A stretch of DNA of 64,000 nt from Microbacterium horticulturae (GCF_029094505.1 NZ_CP119108.1:2232001-2296000), one strand, 5' to 3'. Positions 25,098 through 34,691 are shown, numbered from the stretch's first letter. Notes: generated from the letters alone by a model not told the origin. Numbers and translations: made by a program.

Positions 25098-25098
25098 C

Positions 25099-27249
25099 TC
25101 AGTGGCCGCCCAGAGCCTGCCGGGTCAGGTGCATGAGCGCCGACAGCTGCACCGAGTCGCTCGAGCCCGGCTCGACGACCTCGCCGTCCAGCGCGCGGGC
25201 CGCCAGGCCCTGCTTGGAGTCGATCAGTTCGGCGATCTTGGTGTCGATCGTGTGCGCGGCGATGATCCGCCACGCGGTGACCGGCTCGTCCTGGCCGATG
25301 CGGTGGACGCGGTCGATGGCCTGCGTCTGCTCGGCGGCGGTCCAGCTGAGCTCGGCGAGCACGACGTTGGATGCTGCCTGCATGTTCAGCCCGACTCCGG
25401 CGGCGGTCAACGAGCAGACGGCGAAGCCGACATCGGGGTCGTTGTTGAACGCGTCGATGGCCTCCTGGCGCGCGGGCGTGGACTGCTCGCCGCGCACCGA
25501 GACGTATCTGACGCCGGATGCCGCGAAGTGGGCCTCTGCGGCATCCATCACGTCGATGTGCTTGGCGAAGAAGACCACCTTGCCCACCGAGCGGTGCAGC
25601 TGCACGGCGTAGTCGGCCGCGAGCTGGGCCTTGGCCTGGCCGATGCGCCGCACCATCGTGAACACGTTCTCGCTGCCCGTGCCTGCGGCCTTCGACTCGT
25701 CGAGCTCGTTCTGTGCGACCAGACGCACGATGTCGTCGTCGATCTCGCCGGGGGCCAGTCCCCGGTCGCCGCGCGCCTCGATGATCCGGCGGTAGCGGGC
25801 GGCCAGGCGTTCGCCGAGCTCCTGCTCGGCCTGACGGATGGAACGCCCGAACTCGTCATCCAGCTCGACCGGCAGGTCGGCGATGAGCTTGTCGGGCAGG
25901 TCGGCGGCGACATCCTTCTTCTTGCGCCGCACGATGCCCATCGAGATCACCGCGTCGCGGGCCTCGGGGTAGAACGCCTTGTCGGCGGGCGTGAGCCCGG
26001 TGGCGTCGAGCTTCTCCATGAGCTCGGTGCCCGGCTTGGCACCGTTCGTCCATCCCAGGAAGCGCCAGATGGCGTCGAAGTCCTCGACGTCGTTGATCAG
26101 CGGCGTTCCGGTCAGCGCGAGCAGCAGCGGGTCGCTGATCTGCTCGCGGATGCTCGCGGCCAGCGCCAGCACGTTCTGCGATCGCTGCGAGGTCAGGTTC
26201 TTGATGAAGTGCGCCTCGTCGACGACCAGGCCCTTCAATCCGAGCGTGCTCAGCCAGGAGAGGTGCCGGTCGAGGATCTCATAGTTGATGATGAAGACGT
26301 CGGCGAAGGCGTCGACGTCTTCGCCGTCACCGGAGATGACCGTGGCGCGCCGCTGGGGCGTCCACCGTTCGACCTCACGCGCCCAGTTCATCTTGACGAC
26401 GTTGGGAACGACGGCCAGCAGCGGGTAGGCATCGGCGACGGATGCCGCGAGCACCGATTCGGCGGTCTTGCCCAGGCCCGGCTCGTCGGCCAGCAGGAAG
26501 GTGCGATGACCGTCGCGCACGGCCTCGAGGAACCGCGACTGGTGCGGCATGATCTCGCGTCCGCGCGGCGAGAGCCGGTCGAACTCGGGAACCTCGGGCA
26601 GCTCCATTGTGGCCGCTCCCCCGCCGGCGCCCGACTCGAACGCCTTGTACAGGGGCCCCATGAGCTCCCAGCTGTCGAGGCGCCGGCGCGGCGTCGCGTT
26701 CGGCGCGTGCAGGAGCAGGTCGGGGGCCAGGAACGGGTGCGACTCACGGCGCGCCTCGATCTGCGGCGGCACCACCTGGCGCTCGGCGAGTGCGGCGGGC
26801 ACGACGGGCGCCGCGGCGACGACCGGAGCGACATCGGTGATGATGAGCTCGTCGGGCGCGAGCTCCGCGCCCGACTCGAGCAGCCAGTCGCGGCGCATGC
26901 GCTTGGCGACCGGCGACGTCGCCTGGTCGACCTCGAGCAATTGGATGAGCGAGGTGTCGCGCGCCGCCGTCTTGGCGAGGATCGTCGCGACGCCGTCAAG
27001 GCGCTTGAGCAGCTCGGCGCGCGATGCGTCGGCGAGCTCGGTGTCGCTCTTGACCCGGGCACGCTCTTCGCGCACCAGGAAGGCGATGACCTGGAACTTC
27101 ACCCGGTTCGTGGGGCCGAGCTTGCCGCGTTGGGCTTTGGCTTCGACCTCGCGGACCTTGCGGGCGAGGATGGGGATGATGGGTGCCTCGTCGTCGCGAC
27201 GTGCGGACGACGAGCGGCGGCGCGTCTGCGCGGGTGCCGTGGTCGGCAT
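25099..27249 (-). CDS. SNF2-type DEAD/DEAH-box helicase
   Basis: 716 residues. The N-terminal ~220 residues are unassigned and basic. The Swi2/Snf2 ATPase core follows: Walker A EPGLGKT (256-262), DEAH (344-347), ALTGTPLIND, and a C-terminal helicase domain with CSLTAAGVGLNMQAA and QAIDRVHRIGQ. This resembles SMARCAL1/RapA-like DNA translocases more than processive helicases. A strong AGGAGGAG Shine-Dalgarno fixes ATG 27249. The 183 bp upstream contain a TAGAAT box (27395-27400, minus strand), which would give a leader of about 140 nt with a 7-bp hairpin. Confidence 0.93.
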   Translation of the reverse strand: MPTTAPAQTRRRSSSARRDDEAPIIPILARKVREVEAKAQRGKLGPTNRVKFQVIAFLVREERARVKSDTELADASRAELLKRLDGVATILAKTAARDTSLIQLLEVDQATSPVAKRMRRDWLLESGAELAPDELIITDVAPVVAAAPVVPAALAERQVVPPQIEARRESHPFLAPDLLLHAPNATPRRRLDSWELMGPLYKAFESGAGGGAATMELPEVPEFDRLSPRGREIMPHQSRFLEAVRDGHRTFLLADEPGLGKTAESVLAASVADAYPLLAVVPNVVKMNWAREVERWTPQRRATVISGDGEDVDAFADVFIINYEILDRHLSWLSTLGLKGLVVDEAHFIKNLTSQRSQNVLALAASIREQISDPLLLALTGTPLINDVEDFDAIWRFLGWTNGAKPGTELMEKLDATGLTPADKAFYPEARDAVISMGIVRRKKKDVAADLPDKLIADLPVELDDEFGRSIRQAEQELGERLAARYRRIIEARGDRGLAPGEIDDDIVRLVAQNELDESKAAGTGSENVFTMVRRIGQAKAQLAADYAVQLHRSVGKVVFFAKHIDVMDAAEAHFAASGVRYVSVRGEQSTPARQEAIDAFNNDPDVGFAVCSLTAAGVGLNMQAASNVVLAELSWTAAEQTQAIDRVHRIGQDEPVTAWRIIAAHTIDTKIAELIDSKQGLAARALDGEVVEPGSSDSVQLSALMHLTRQALGGH

Positions 27250-27432
27250 GCTCCTCCTGAGCGTGAGTGACCGGCTGCTGCGGTGTCGCCGGAGACCGGT
27301 GGTTCGTGCGGGCTCCGCGACGGGAAGGCGAAGCCTGCGGAGCTGGGGCGGCGGCGAACATCACGCTTCTGCGCGTGCCGCTCCCCCGCTGGGTATTCTA
27401 CGGCATCCGCGCGGAGATTTCGCGCACCGACG

Positions 27433-29643
27433 TCACGGCGCGCGGCGCAGCCGCAGGCTGTTGAGCACCACGAACACGCTGGAGAACGCCATCGCGGCAC
27501 CCGAGATCATCGGATTGAGGAGCCCGAACGCGGCCAGCGGGATCGCTGCCACGTTGTACGCGAACGCCCAGAAGAGGTTGCCGCGGATGACGCCCATCGT
27601 GCGTCGGCTGAGCCGAACGGCGTCGACCGCAGCGCCCAGGTCGCTGCGCACGAGCGTGATGTCACTCGCATGCATGGCCGCGTCGGTGCCGCCGCCCATC
27701 GCGATGCCCAGATCGGCTGTGGCCAGCGCTGCGGCATCGTTCACCCCGTCGCCCACCATCGCGACGCGGTGCCCTTCCTGCTGCAGCCGGGCGATCTCGG
27801 CGACCTTCTGCTCGGGCACGACGCCGGCTATGACGTCGTCGATGCCGACCTCGGCGCCCACGGCCGCGGCCACGGTGGCGTTGTCGCCGGTGAGCAGCAC
27901 GGCGCGCAGCCCGAGCGTGCGCAGGCGCGCTATCGCGTCGGCGCTCGTGGGCCGCACGGTGTCAGCCACGGTGAGCACGGCTCGCACCCGCGGCCGCTCT
28001 CCCGGCTCGGCCCACCCCGCCACCACGGCGGTACCGCGCTGCTCGGCGCGGGTCACCGCGTCGGCGAGCTCGTCCGGCACCGTCGCGCCCTGCGCAGCCG
28101 CGAACGACGGGCGCCCGGCGAACACCTGCCTGCCGTCGACGTCCCCGGTCACGCCGTGTCCGGCGTGGCTGCGGAAGGCATCCACCGCGGGGACGGCATC
28201 GGCCGCGTCCACGATCGCACGCGCCACCGGGTGCTCGGACCCGGCCTCGACCGCGGCGATGAGCGCCAGCGCCGCGTCACGGCGGCTGTGGGATGCCACG
28301 GCCACGTCGACGAGCGTCATCCGGCCGCTGGTGACCGTGCCGGTCTTGTCGAGCACGACCGTGTCGATCTTCTCGGTCTGCTCGAGCGATTCCGGGCCGG
28401 TGATGAGGATGCCCAGCTGCGCGCCGCGCCCGGTACCGACGAGGACCGCGATCGGGGTCGCCAGGCCCAGGGCGCACGGGCACGCGATGATCAGCACGGC
28501 GACCGCCGCCGTGAAGCCGGCGGCCACCGGCTGCCCGGCGACGAGCCACGCCAGCAGGGTCAGAACGGCCAGCGCGATCACGACGGGAACGAACACCGCC
28601 GAGATGCGGTCGGCAAGCCGCTGCACCCGGCTCTTGCCGGTCTGGGCGTCTTCGACCAGACGCGCCATCTTCGCCAGACGCGTGTCGTCGCCGACCGAGG
28701 TCGCCTCGATCAGCAGGCGCCCGTCGGCGACGATGGTGCCGCCGGTGGCGGCATCCCCCTCCGTCACATCCACCGGGACGGATTCACCGGTGAGCATGCT
28801 CTGATCGATGGATGCCGCGCCCTTTCGCACCACACCGTCTGTCGCGACCGTCTCGCCCGGGCGCGTGACGAACACGTCGCCGGTGCGCAGTCGCTCGATC
28901 GGCACACGGGCGCCGTCGGCGAGCTCGACGTCCTTGGCGCCGAGGGCGAGCAGCGCGTGCAGAGCACTGCCCGCGCGCCGCTTCGAGCGCTGCTCGATGA
29001 AGCGCCCCAGCAACAGGAAGACCGTGACCGCCGACGCTACCTCGAAGTAGACCATGGAGCTCGCGGGCGTGCCGTCGGGCAGCAGTGAGAAGCCGTGGCG
29101 CATGCCGATCATGCCGGCCGTGCCGAACACGAGCGCCCACACGCTCCACAGGTAGGCGGCACCGGTGCCCAGGGTGATCAGGGTGTCCATCGTCATGGCG
29201 CCGTGCCGCAGGTTCGCGAACGTCGCGCGGTGGAACGGCCAACCGCCCCACAGCACGATCGGCGTGGCCAGCACGAGCGATACCCACTGCCAGCCGGGGA
29301 ACTGCCAGGCCGGCACCATCCCGAGCACGACCACCGGCAGCGCCAGGATCGCGCTGCCGATCAGGCGCGTGCGCAGCGTCGTCGCGCCGGGTGCATCTTC
29401 GACGTCGTGGTGGTGTCCGGAGTGGTTGTCGGGCACACGGAGGCGCGCGTCGTAGCCCGCCTGCCGGACGGCCTCGACGAGCCGCTGCTCATCGACACCC
29501 TCGGGGAAGCTGACCTTCGCCGACTCGGTGGCGAGGTTCACCGCTGCGCTTACGCCCTCGACCGACCGCAGCCGCTTCTCGACGCGGGCGACACAGCTCG
29601 CGCACGTCATTCCTTCGATGTCGAGGGTCGCTTCGCGGGTCAT
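27433..29643 (-). CDS. copA: Copper-exporting P1B-type ATPase
   Basis: 736 residues. One N-terminal heavy-metal domain (GMTCASC, 11-17), a His-rich HSGHHHD patch (about 74-80), eight membrane segments, TGES (285-288), the ion-binding CPC (388-390), phosphorylation motif DKTGT (Asp432), SEHP with His471 and GDGVNDA. CPC with this set indicates Cu(I) export. ATGA overlap with the upstream copZ gene; both are probably controlled by the CsoR-type operator at 29889-29905. I see no csoR gene in the window. Confidence 0.97.
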   Translation of the reverse strand: MTREATLDIEGMTCASCVARVEKRLRSVEGVSAAVNLATESAKVSFPEGVDEQRLVEAVRQAGYDARLRVPDNHSGHHHDVEDAPGATTLRTRLIGSAILALPVVVLGMVPAWQFPGWQWVSLVLATPIVLWGGWPFHRATFANLRHGAMTMDTLITLGTGAAYLWSVWALVFGTAGMIGMRHGFSLLPDGTPASSMVYFEVASAVTVFLLLGRFIEQRSKRRAGSALHALLALGAKDVELADGARVPIERLRTGDVFVTRPGETVATDGVVRKGAASIDQSMLTGESVPVDVTEGDAATGGTIVADGRLLIEATSVGDDTRLAKMARLVEDAQTGKSRVQRLADRISAVFVPVVIALAVLTLLAWLVAGQPVAAGFTAAVAVLIIACPCALGLATPIAVLVGTGRGAQLGILITGPESLEQTEKIDTVVLDKTGTVTSGRMTLVDVAVASHSRRDAALALIAAVEAGSEHPVARAIVDAADAVPAVDAFRSHAGHGVTGDVDGRQVFAGRPSFAAAQGATVPDELADAVTRAEQRGTAVVAGWAEPGERPRVRAVLTVADTVRPTSADAIARLRTLGLRAVLLTGDNATVAAAVGAEVGIDDVIAGVVPEQKVAEIARLQQEGHRVAMVGDGVNDAAALATADLGIAMGGGTDAAMHASDITLVRSDLGAAVDAVRLSRRTMGVIRGNLFWAFAYNVAAIPLAAFGLLNPMISGAAMAFSSVFVVLNSLRLRRAP

Positions 29644-29849
29644 GACGCCTGCGCGGCGAGCGCATAGCCCGCCTCTTCGACCGCCGCGGCGACAGCCGCC
29701 TCAGCCGCGTCGCCGCTGACAGCGAGCGTCCGTGCCTGCAGATCGACGACCGCTTCGTCCACGCCCGGCAGAGCCGAGACCTCGCGGGTCACCGCCTGCA
29801 CGCAGTGGTTGCAGGTCATGCCTTCGACGCGATACGTGGTGGTGCTCAT
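29640..29849 (-). CDS. copZ: Copper chaperone, heavy-metal-associated domain
   Basis: 69 residues, one ferredoxin-like HMA domain with the Cu-binding motif GMTCNHC (10-16). It should deliver Cu(I) to the CopA ATPase encoded directly downstream (stop/start overlap 29640-29643). A GGAGGA Shine-Dalgarno precedes ATG 29849. First gene of the copper operon. Confidence 0.95.
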   Translation of the reverse strand: MSTTTYRVEGMTCNHCVQAVTREVSALPGVDEAVVDLQARTLAVSGDAAEAAVAAAVEEAGYALAAQAS

Positions 29850-29888
29850 GGTTCCTCCGATTCAGCGGGTGTCGATACCCTCAACCAT

Positions 29889-29905
29889 ATACCCCCTGGG
29901 GGTAT
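29889..29905. promoter_or_regulatory. CsoR-type copper operator
   Basis: ATACCCCC-T-GGGGGTAT is a perfect 8+1+8 dyad, the pattern recognised by CsoR/RcnR-family repressors. It lies 39 bp upstream of copZ and 8 bp upstream of the -10 box of the divergent MFS gene, so it can block both promoters. Confidence 0.85.
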
Positions 29906-29913
29906 TTCGGGTC

Positions 29914-29926
29914 TAGGGTGTGGATC
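29914..29926 (+). promoter_or_regulatory. Leaderless -10 box of the DHA2-type MFS gene
   Basis: TAGGGT at 29914-29919, then 7 nt, then GTG 29927. The CsoR-type operator covers its -35 region. Confidence 0.5.
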
Positions 29927-31306
29927 GTGGAAGACGAGAAGGTGGATGCCACGGATCGCCGGCAGCGACGGGTGCTGCTGATCGCGATCCTGGCGTCGTT
30001 CGTCTCCTTTCTCGACGGCACGGTCGTCAACGTCGCGCTGCCGGCCATTCAGCGCGAGCTCGGCGGGGGCCTGGTCACCCAGCAGTGGGTGGTCGATGCG
30101 TATCTCATCACGCTGGGCTCGCTCATCCTCGTCGCGGGATCGCTGAGCGACGTCTTCGGTCGGATCGTCGTGCTGCGGGCGGGGCTCATCGGTTTCGGCG
30201 TCGCCTCGCTCGCCATCGCTGCCGCACCCGATCCTCTCTTCCTGGTGATCGCGCGAGGCGTGCAGGGCATCGCCGGCGCACTGCTGGTCCCCAGCTCGCT
30301 GGCCCTGATCACCTCGACGTTCCGCGGGCCCGCGCAGTCACGCGCGATCGGCACCTGGACCGGCGCGACCACGGCCGCCATGCTCGTGGGGCCGGTGCTC
30401 GGCGGCGTCTTCGTCGATCTCGTGTCGTGGCGACTGGTGTTCCTCATCAACGTGCTGCCGATCGCCGTCACGCTGTGGCTGCTGGCGACCCTGCATCAGC
30501 GCGACGCACGCGAGCCCGGTGCGACCGTGGACTGGACGGGTGCCGCGCTGTGCACCGCGGGGCTGGCGGGCACCGTGTTCGCCCTCATCGAGCAGGAGCG
30601 GCTGGGCTGGTCGTCGCCCGCGATCTGGATCCCGCTGACCTGCGGCCTCGTGTGCCTTGCCGGCTTCATCGTGCGGCAGCGATTCGCCCGCGCGCCGATG
30701 ATGCCGCTCAGCCTGTTCCGGGTGCGAAACTTCTGGGCGGGCAACCTGGCCACGTGGTTCGTCTACGGCGCGCTGGGCTTGAACGGGCTCGCGCTGGGCG
30801 TGTACCTGCAGCAGGGCGCCGGGTTGCCCGCGACCCTGGCAGGGCTTGCGAGCCTGCCCTCGACGGTCATCATGATCCTGTTCAGCGCGAAGGTGGGCAC
30901 CTGGGCCGGCAAGAGCGGCCCCCGGTTGTTCATGACGATCGGGCCGCTGGTGATGGCGGTCGGTGTCGCGCTGCTGCTGACCGTGCGCGACGACTTCGAC
31001 TACTGGACCCAGGTGCTGCCCTCGGTCATCCTGTTCGGAATCGGGCTGACGCTGACGGTGGCGCCGCTGACCGCGGCCGTCCTCGGGGCCATCGACCCGG
31101 CGCGTTCGGGCATCGCCTCGGCGGTCAACAACGCCGTCGCGCGTGTCGCGGGCTTGATCATGGTGGCGCTTCTGGGCGTCATAGCGGGCGGCGCGCTCGA
31201 CCTCGCGGGCTTTCACCGCACCGTCGTCTTCACCGCCGCGCTGCTGGCCGTCGGGGGTGCGATCTCCTTCGCCGGCATCCGCAATCTGCCGCCGCATGAC
31301 GACTGA
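29927..31306 (+). CDS. MFS transporter, DHA2 (EmrB/QacA-like) family
   Basis: 459 residues with about 14 hydrophobic segments. Motifs of DHA2 drug/proton antiporters: FVSFLDGTVVNVALPAIQRE (motif D1 in helix 1), DAYLITLGSLILVAGSLSD, GRIVVLRAGL, and VQGIAGALLVPSSLALI. It should export drugs or metabolites. GTG 29927 is chosen from the -10 box; GTG 29918 is in frame but overlaps it. The gene shares a 77-bp control region with copZ and may respond to copper. Confidence 0.9.
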   Translation: MEDEKVDATDRRQRRVLLIAILASFVSFLDGTVVNVALPAIQRELGGGLVTQQWVVDAYLITLGSLILVAGSLSDVFGRIVVLRAGLIGFGVASLAIAAAPDPLFLVIARGVQGIAGALLVPSSLALITSTFRGPAQSRAIGTWTGATTAAMLVGPVLGGVFVDLVSWRLVFLINVLPIAVTLWLLATLHQRDAREPGATVDWTGAALCTAGLAGTVFALIEQERLGWSSPAIWIPLTCGLVCLAGFIVRQRFARAPMMPLSLFRVRNFWAGNLATWFVYGALGLNGLALGVYLQQGAGLPATLAGLASLPSTVIMILFSAKVGTWAGKSGPRLFMTIGPLVMAVGVALLLTVRDDFDYWTQVLPSVILFGIGLTLTVAPLTAAVLGAIDPARSGIASAVNNAVARVAGLIMVALLGVIAGGALDLAGFHRTVVFTAALLAVGGAISFAGIRNLPPHDD

Positions 31307-31336
31307 CGCTCCCGGAGCATCACGCGGCGCGCGCGG

Positions 31337-32188
31337 TCAGAGAACGCTCTTGGGATGCCAGACCGTCTTCACCTCGGTGAAGGCGGCGATGCGCTGCGGC
31401 GAGGGCACCGGTTCGGCCGGCACAAGCACGCGCTTGAGCGTCTCGGCCGCCCGCATCTGCAGGTCGACCCAGTCGATATCTCCCGCGCCGGCCAGATCGA
31501 GGGCGTTGACGTCGGCGTGGTCGGCCAGATGCGGCGCAAGCTCAGCAGCCGATCCGGTCAGCACGTTGACGACACCGCCGGGCACATCGCTGGTGGCGAG
31601 AACCTCGGCGAGGCTGATGGCCGACAGCGGATACCGCTCACTGGCGACGACCACAACGGTGTTACCGGCCACCAGAGCGGGCGCAACGGTGGCCGTGAGT
31701 CCGAGCAGCGCGCTGTTCTGCGGCGCGATGATCGCGACGACACCGGTCGGCTCGGGTGCGGAGATGTTGAAGTACGCGCCTGCGACGGGGTTCAGCCCCC
31801 CGGCGACCTGCGCGTACTTGTCGCACCAGCCGGCGTACCAGACCCAGAGGTCGGTCGCGGCATCCACCTGTGCTCCGGCCACCGCCGCCGTCACGCCTTC
31901 TTGCGCCACGATCTCGTCGACGAACTGCGCGCGGCGCCCCTCGAGCAGCTCAGCGACCCGATAGAGCACCTGCCCGCGGTTGTACGCGGTGGCCCCTGCC
32001 CAGCCCGACACGGCCGAGCGGCTCGCCCGCACGGCGTCGCGGGCGTCTTTGCGCGAGGCCAGAGCCGCATTCGCGAGGAAGTCGCCCTTCGCGGAGCGCA
32101 CCTCGTAGGTGCGGCCCGATTCGCTGCGCGGGAACTTTCCGCCGATCGCGAGCTTGTAGGTCTTGGGGACGGTGAGTCGGGCGCTCAT
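31337..32188 (-). CDS. Catalytic-domain-less aldehyde dehydrogenase homologue
   Basis: 283 residues. It aligns with the N-terminal oligomerisation and NAD-binding parts of ALDHs (YKLAIGGKFPRSESGRTYEV, APQNSALLGLTATVAPALVAGNTVVV, PGGVVNVLTG) but ends where the catalytic domain would start: there is no catalytic Cys and no LELGGK motif. The start overlaps the stop of the active ALDH gene as ATGA (32185-32188). This is not a random truncation: its own C-terminus (TEVKTVWHPKSVL) is tidy and the codon use is normal. It resembles the second, inactive half of ALDH16 proteins. Confidence 0.85.
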   Translation of the reverse strand: MSARLTVPKTYKLAIGGKFPRSESGRTYEVRSAKGDFLANAALASRKDARDAVRASRSAVSGWAGATAYNRGQVLYRVAELLEGRRAQFVDEIVAQEGVTAAVAGAQVDAATDLWVWYAGWCDKYAQVAGGLNPVAGAYFNISAPEPTGVVAIIAPQNSALLGLTATVAPALVAGNTVVVVASERYPLSAISLAEVLATSDVPGGVVNVLTGSAAELAPHLADHADVNALDLAGAGDIDWVDLQMRAAETLKRVLVPAEPVPSPQRIAAFTEVKTVWHPKSVL

Positions 32189-33675
32189 CGGGCCACCTCC
32201 TTGCGGGTCGGCGTCGCGGCGACGGCTCTCGGCGCCGTGCCGGCGGGCTTCAGATACGCAGACAGCCCGTGCCGGCCGCCCTCGCGGCCGTAGCCCGATT
32301 CCTTGTAGCCGCCGAACGGCGAGGCCGGGTCGAACCGGTTGAAGGTGTTGGCCCACACCACGCCTGCACGCAGCTTGTCGGCCACGGCGAGGATGCGCGA
32401 GCCCTTGTCGCTCCAGATGCCCGCCGACAGTCCGTACGGGGTGTTGTTCGCCTTCGCGATCGCCTCGGCGGGCGTGCGGAAGGTGAGCACCGAGAGCACC
32501 GGCCCGAAGACCTCTTCGCGGGCGATGCGATGGGATGCCTCGACACCCGTGAACACCGTGGGGGCGAACCAGAACCCCTTGTCGGGGATGACGCAGTCGG
32601 CCGTCCAGCGCTCGGCGCCTTCGGCCTCGCCGACGTCGCTGAGCGTGCGGATGCGTTGCAGCTGCTCGGCGGAGTTTATCGCCCCGATGTCGGTGTTCTT
32701 GTCGAGCGGGTCGCCCAGCCGCAGCGTCGACAGGCGGTTCTTCAGCCGGTCGATGACCTCGTCGTGGATCGACTCCTGCACGAGCAGCCGGCTGCCCGCA
32801 CAGCAGACATGCCCCTGGTTGAAGAAGATGCCGTTCACGATCCCCTCGATCGCCTGGTCGATCGGCGCGTCGTCGAAGACGATGTTCGCGGCCTTGCCGC
32901 CGAGCTCGAGCGTCAGCGATGTGCCGGTGCCGGCGAGGGTGCGTGCGATCTCGCGCCCGACCCCGGTCGAGCCGGTGAAGGCGATCTTGTCGACGTCGGG
33001 ATGCCGTACCAGGGCCGCCCCGGTGGAACCGGCGCCGGTGACGATGTTGACCACGCCCGGCGGCAGTTCTGCCTGCTGCAGGATCTCGGCGAAGATCAGC
33101 GCCGACAGCGGGGTGGTCTCGGCGGGCTTGAGGACCACGGTGTTGCCGCTGGCCAGCGCCGGCGCGATCTTCCACGCGAGCATGAGCAGCGGGAAGTTCC
33201 ACGGGATGATCTGACCGGCGACCCCCAGGGAGTGCGGGTCGGCCCCGAGGCCGGCATAGTCGAGCTTGTCGGCCCACCCCCCGTAATAGAAGAACCAGGC
33301 CGCCACCAGCGGCACGTCCACGTCGCGGCTCTCCTTGATCGGCTTGCCGTTGTCGAGACTCTCGGCGACCGCGAGCTCGCGGGCCCGCTCCTGCACGAGC
33401 CGGGCGATGCGGAACAGGTACTTGCCGCGGTCACGGCCGCTCATCTTGGCCCAGACCTTGGTGTGCGCACGACGCGCAGCGGCCACGGCCGCGTCGACGT
33501 CGGCGTCCGACGCGCTCGCTATCTCGGCGATGCGCGACTCGTCAGCAGGTGAGATCGTCGTGAACGAGTCGCCGGTGCCGTCGACGAACTCGCCGTCGAT
33601 GAACAGCCCGTACGCGTCTTTCAGGTGCAGGATGCCGCGCGATTCAGGCGCGGGTGCGTAGTCGAGGAATCCCAT
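32185..33675 (-). CDS. NAD-dependent aldehyde dehydrogenase
   Basis: 496 residues, full length. Active-site residues are present: Asn160 (PWN), Lys183, Glu257 (LELGGK) and Cys291 (NQGHVCC). It should oxidise an aldehyde to the acid with NAD+. Because deoC lies 15 bp upstream in the same operon, acetaldehyde released by deoxyribose-5-phosphate cleavage is a reasonable substrate (inference). The N-terminal ~15 residues and the C-terminal ~15 residues (Ala/Thr/Arg) are extensions. Coupled by ATGA overlap to the short ALDH-like gene. Confidence 0.94.
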   Translation of the reverse strand: MGFLDYAPAPESRGILHLKDAYGLFIDGEFVDGTGDSFTTISPADESRIAEIASASDADVDAAVAAARRAHTKVWAKMSGRDRGKYLFRIARLVQERARELAVAESLDNGKPIKESRDVDVPLVAAWFFYYGGWADKLDYAGLGADPHSLGVAGQIIPWNFPLLMLAWKIAPALASGNTVVLKPAETTPLSALIFAEILQQAELPPGVVNIVTGAGSTGAALVRHPDVDKIAFTGSTGVGREIARTLAGTGTSLTLELGGKAANIVFDDAPIDQAIEGIVNGIFFNQGHVCCAGSRLLVQESIHDEVIDRLKNRLSTLRLGDPLDKNTDIGAINSAEQLQRIRTLSDVGEAEGAERWTADCVIPDKGFWFAPTVFTGVEASHRIAREEVFGPVLSVLTFRTPAEAIAKANNTPYGLSAGIWSDKGSRILAVADKLRAGVVWANTFNRFDPASPFGGYKESGYGREGGRHGLSAYLKPAGTAPRAVAATPTRKEVAR

Positions 33676-33689
33676 CTCTCACTCCCCCG

Positions 33690-34691
33690 TCAGTCGACGG
33701 TCACGTAGTCGGGGCCGGAATACCGGCCGGTCGTCATCTTCTGGCGCTGCAGCAGCACGTCGTTGAGCAGACTGGATGCGCCGAACCGGAACAGGTGCGG
33801 CGCCAGCCACTCCTCGCCGACCGTCTCGGCGACGGTGACGAGGTATCTCACCGCATCCTTCGACGTGCGGATGCCGCCGGCGGGCTTCACGCCGATGCGC
33901 TCACCGGTGAGCCGGTGCCAGTCGCGCACCACCTCGAGCATCAGCAGCGTCACCGGCAGAGTCGCCGCGGGTTGCACCTTGCCGGTGGACGTCTTGATGA
34001 AGTCGCCTCCGGCGAGGATGGCCAGCCACGACGCCCGTTTGACGTTGTCGTAGGTGTTGAGCTCACCGGTCTCGAGAATCACCTTCAACGCCGCCGAGGT
34101 GCCGTCGTCGCGACGGCATGCCTGCTTGACCTGCACTATCTGGTCGAACACCGTGGCGTAGTCGCCGGCGAGGAATGCACCCCGGTCGATCACCATGTCG
34201 ATCTCGTCGGCCCCGGCTTCGACGGCGTCGCGGGTGTCGGCGAGCTTGACCGCCAGTGACGCCCGGCCGCTGGGGAACGCCGTCGCCACCGCTGCCACGC
34301 TGATACCGCCCTCGTCGGGGTCGCCGTGCCGGTCGCCGAGGGCGGCGACCGCGTGCGGCACCATGTCGCCGTACACGCACACCGCCGCCACCGACGGGCA
34401 GGAGGGATCGCCGGCGTCGGGATGCTGCGCCTTCGCGACGAGCGAGCGCACCTTGCCCGGCGTGTCGGCGCCTTCCAGCGTGGTCAGGTCGATGAGCCCG
34501 ACGATGCGGTCCAGCGCCCACTTCTTCGACGTGGTCTTGATCGAGCGGGTGCTCAGAGCGGCGGCGCGCTGCTCGAGGCCGACGGCGTCCACGCCCGGCA
34601 GGCCGTGCAGAAAACGCCGCAGGGTGACGTCGTCGGGGGCGTCGCCGAGGATGTCGACCGCCGTCCGGCGGCTCAGTTCGCGTGTGGTCAT
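33690..34691 (-). CDS. deoC: Deoxyribose-phosphate aldolase
   Basis: 333 residues, of the longer DeoC type. It cleaves 2-deoxy-D-ribose 5-phosphate to glyceraldehyde 3-phosphate and acetaldehyde. The Schiff-base lysine is Lys233 in GGDFIKTSTGK. Lys203 (LKVILETG), the DEIDMVID acid region and KPAGGIRT are also intact. ATGA overlap with the membrane-protein gene upstream and a 14-bp gap to the ALDH gene downstream indicate one operon for deoxynucleoside or aldehyde catabolism. Confidence 0.96.
   Translation of the reverse strand: MTTRELSRRTAVDILGDAPDDVTLRRFLHGLPGVDAVGLEQRAAALSTRSIKTTSKKWALDRIVGLIDLTTLEGADTPGKVRSLVAKAQHPDAGDPSCPSVAAVCVYGDMVPHAVAALGDRHGDPDEGGISVAAVATAFPSGRASLAVKLADTRDAVEAGADEIDMVIDRGAFLAGDYATVFDQIVQVKQACRRDDGTSAALKVILETGELNTYDNVKRASWLAILAGGDFIKTSTGKVQPAATLPVTLLMLEVVRDWHRLTGERIGVKPAGGIRTSKDAVRYLVTVAETVGEEWLAPHLFRFGASSLLNDVLLQRQKMTTGRYSGPDYVTVD

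Noticed and set aside
23890..27270. 1126-residue plus-strand open frame opposite pfkA and the SNF2 gene
   Set aside because: It mirrors two well-supported minus-strand genes with catalytic motifs and has no recognisable domain.
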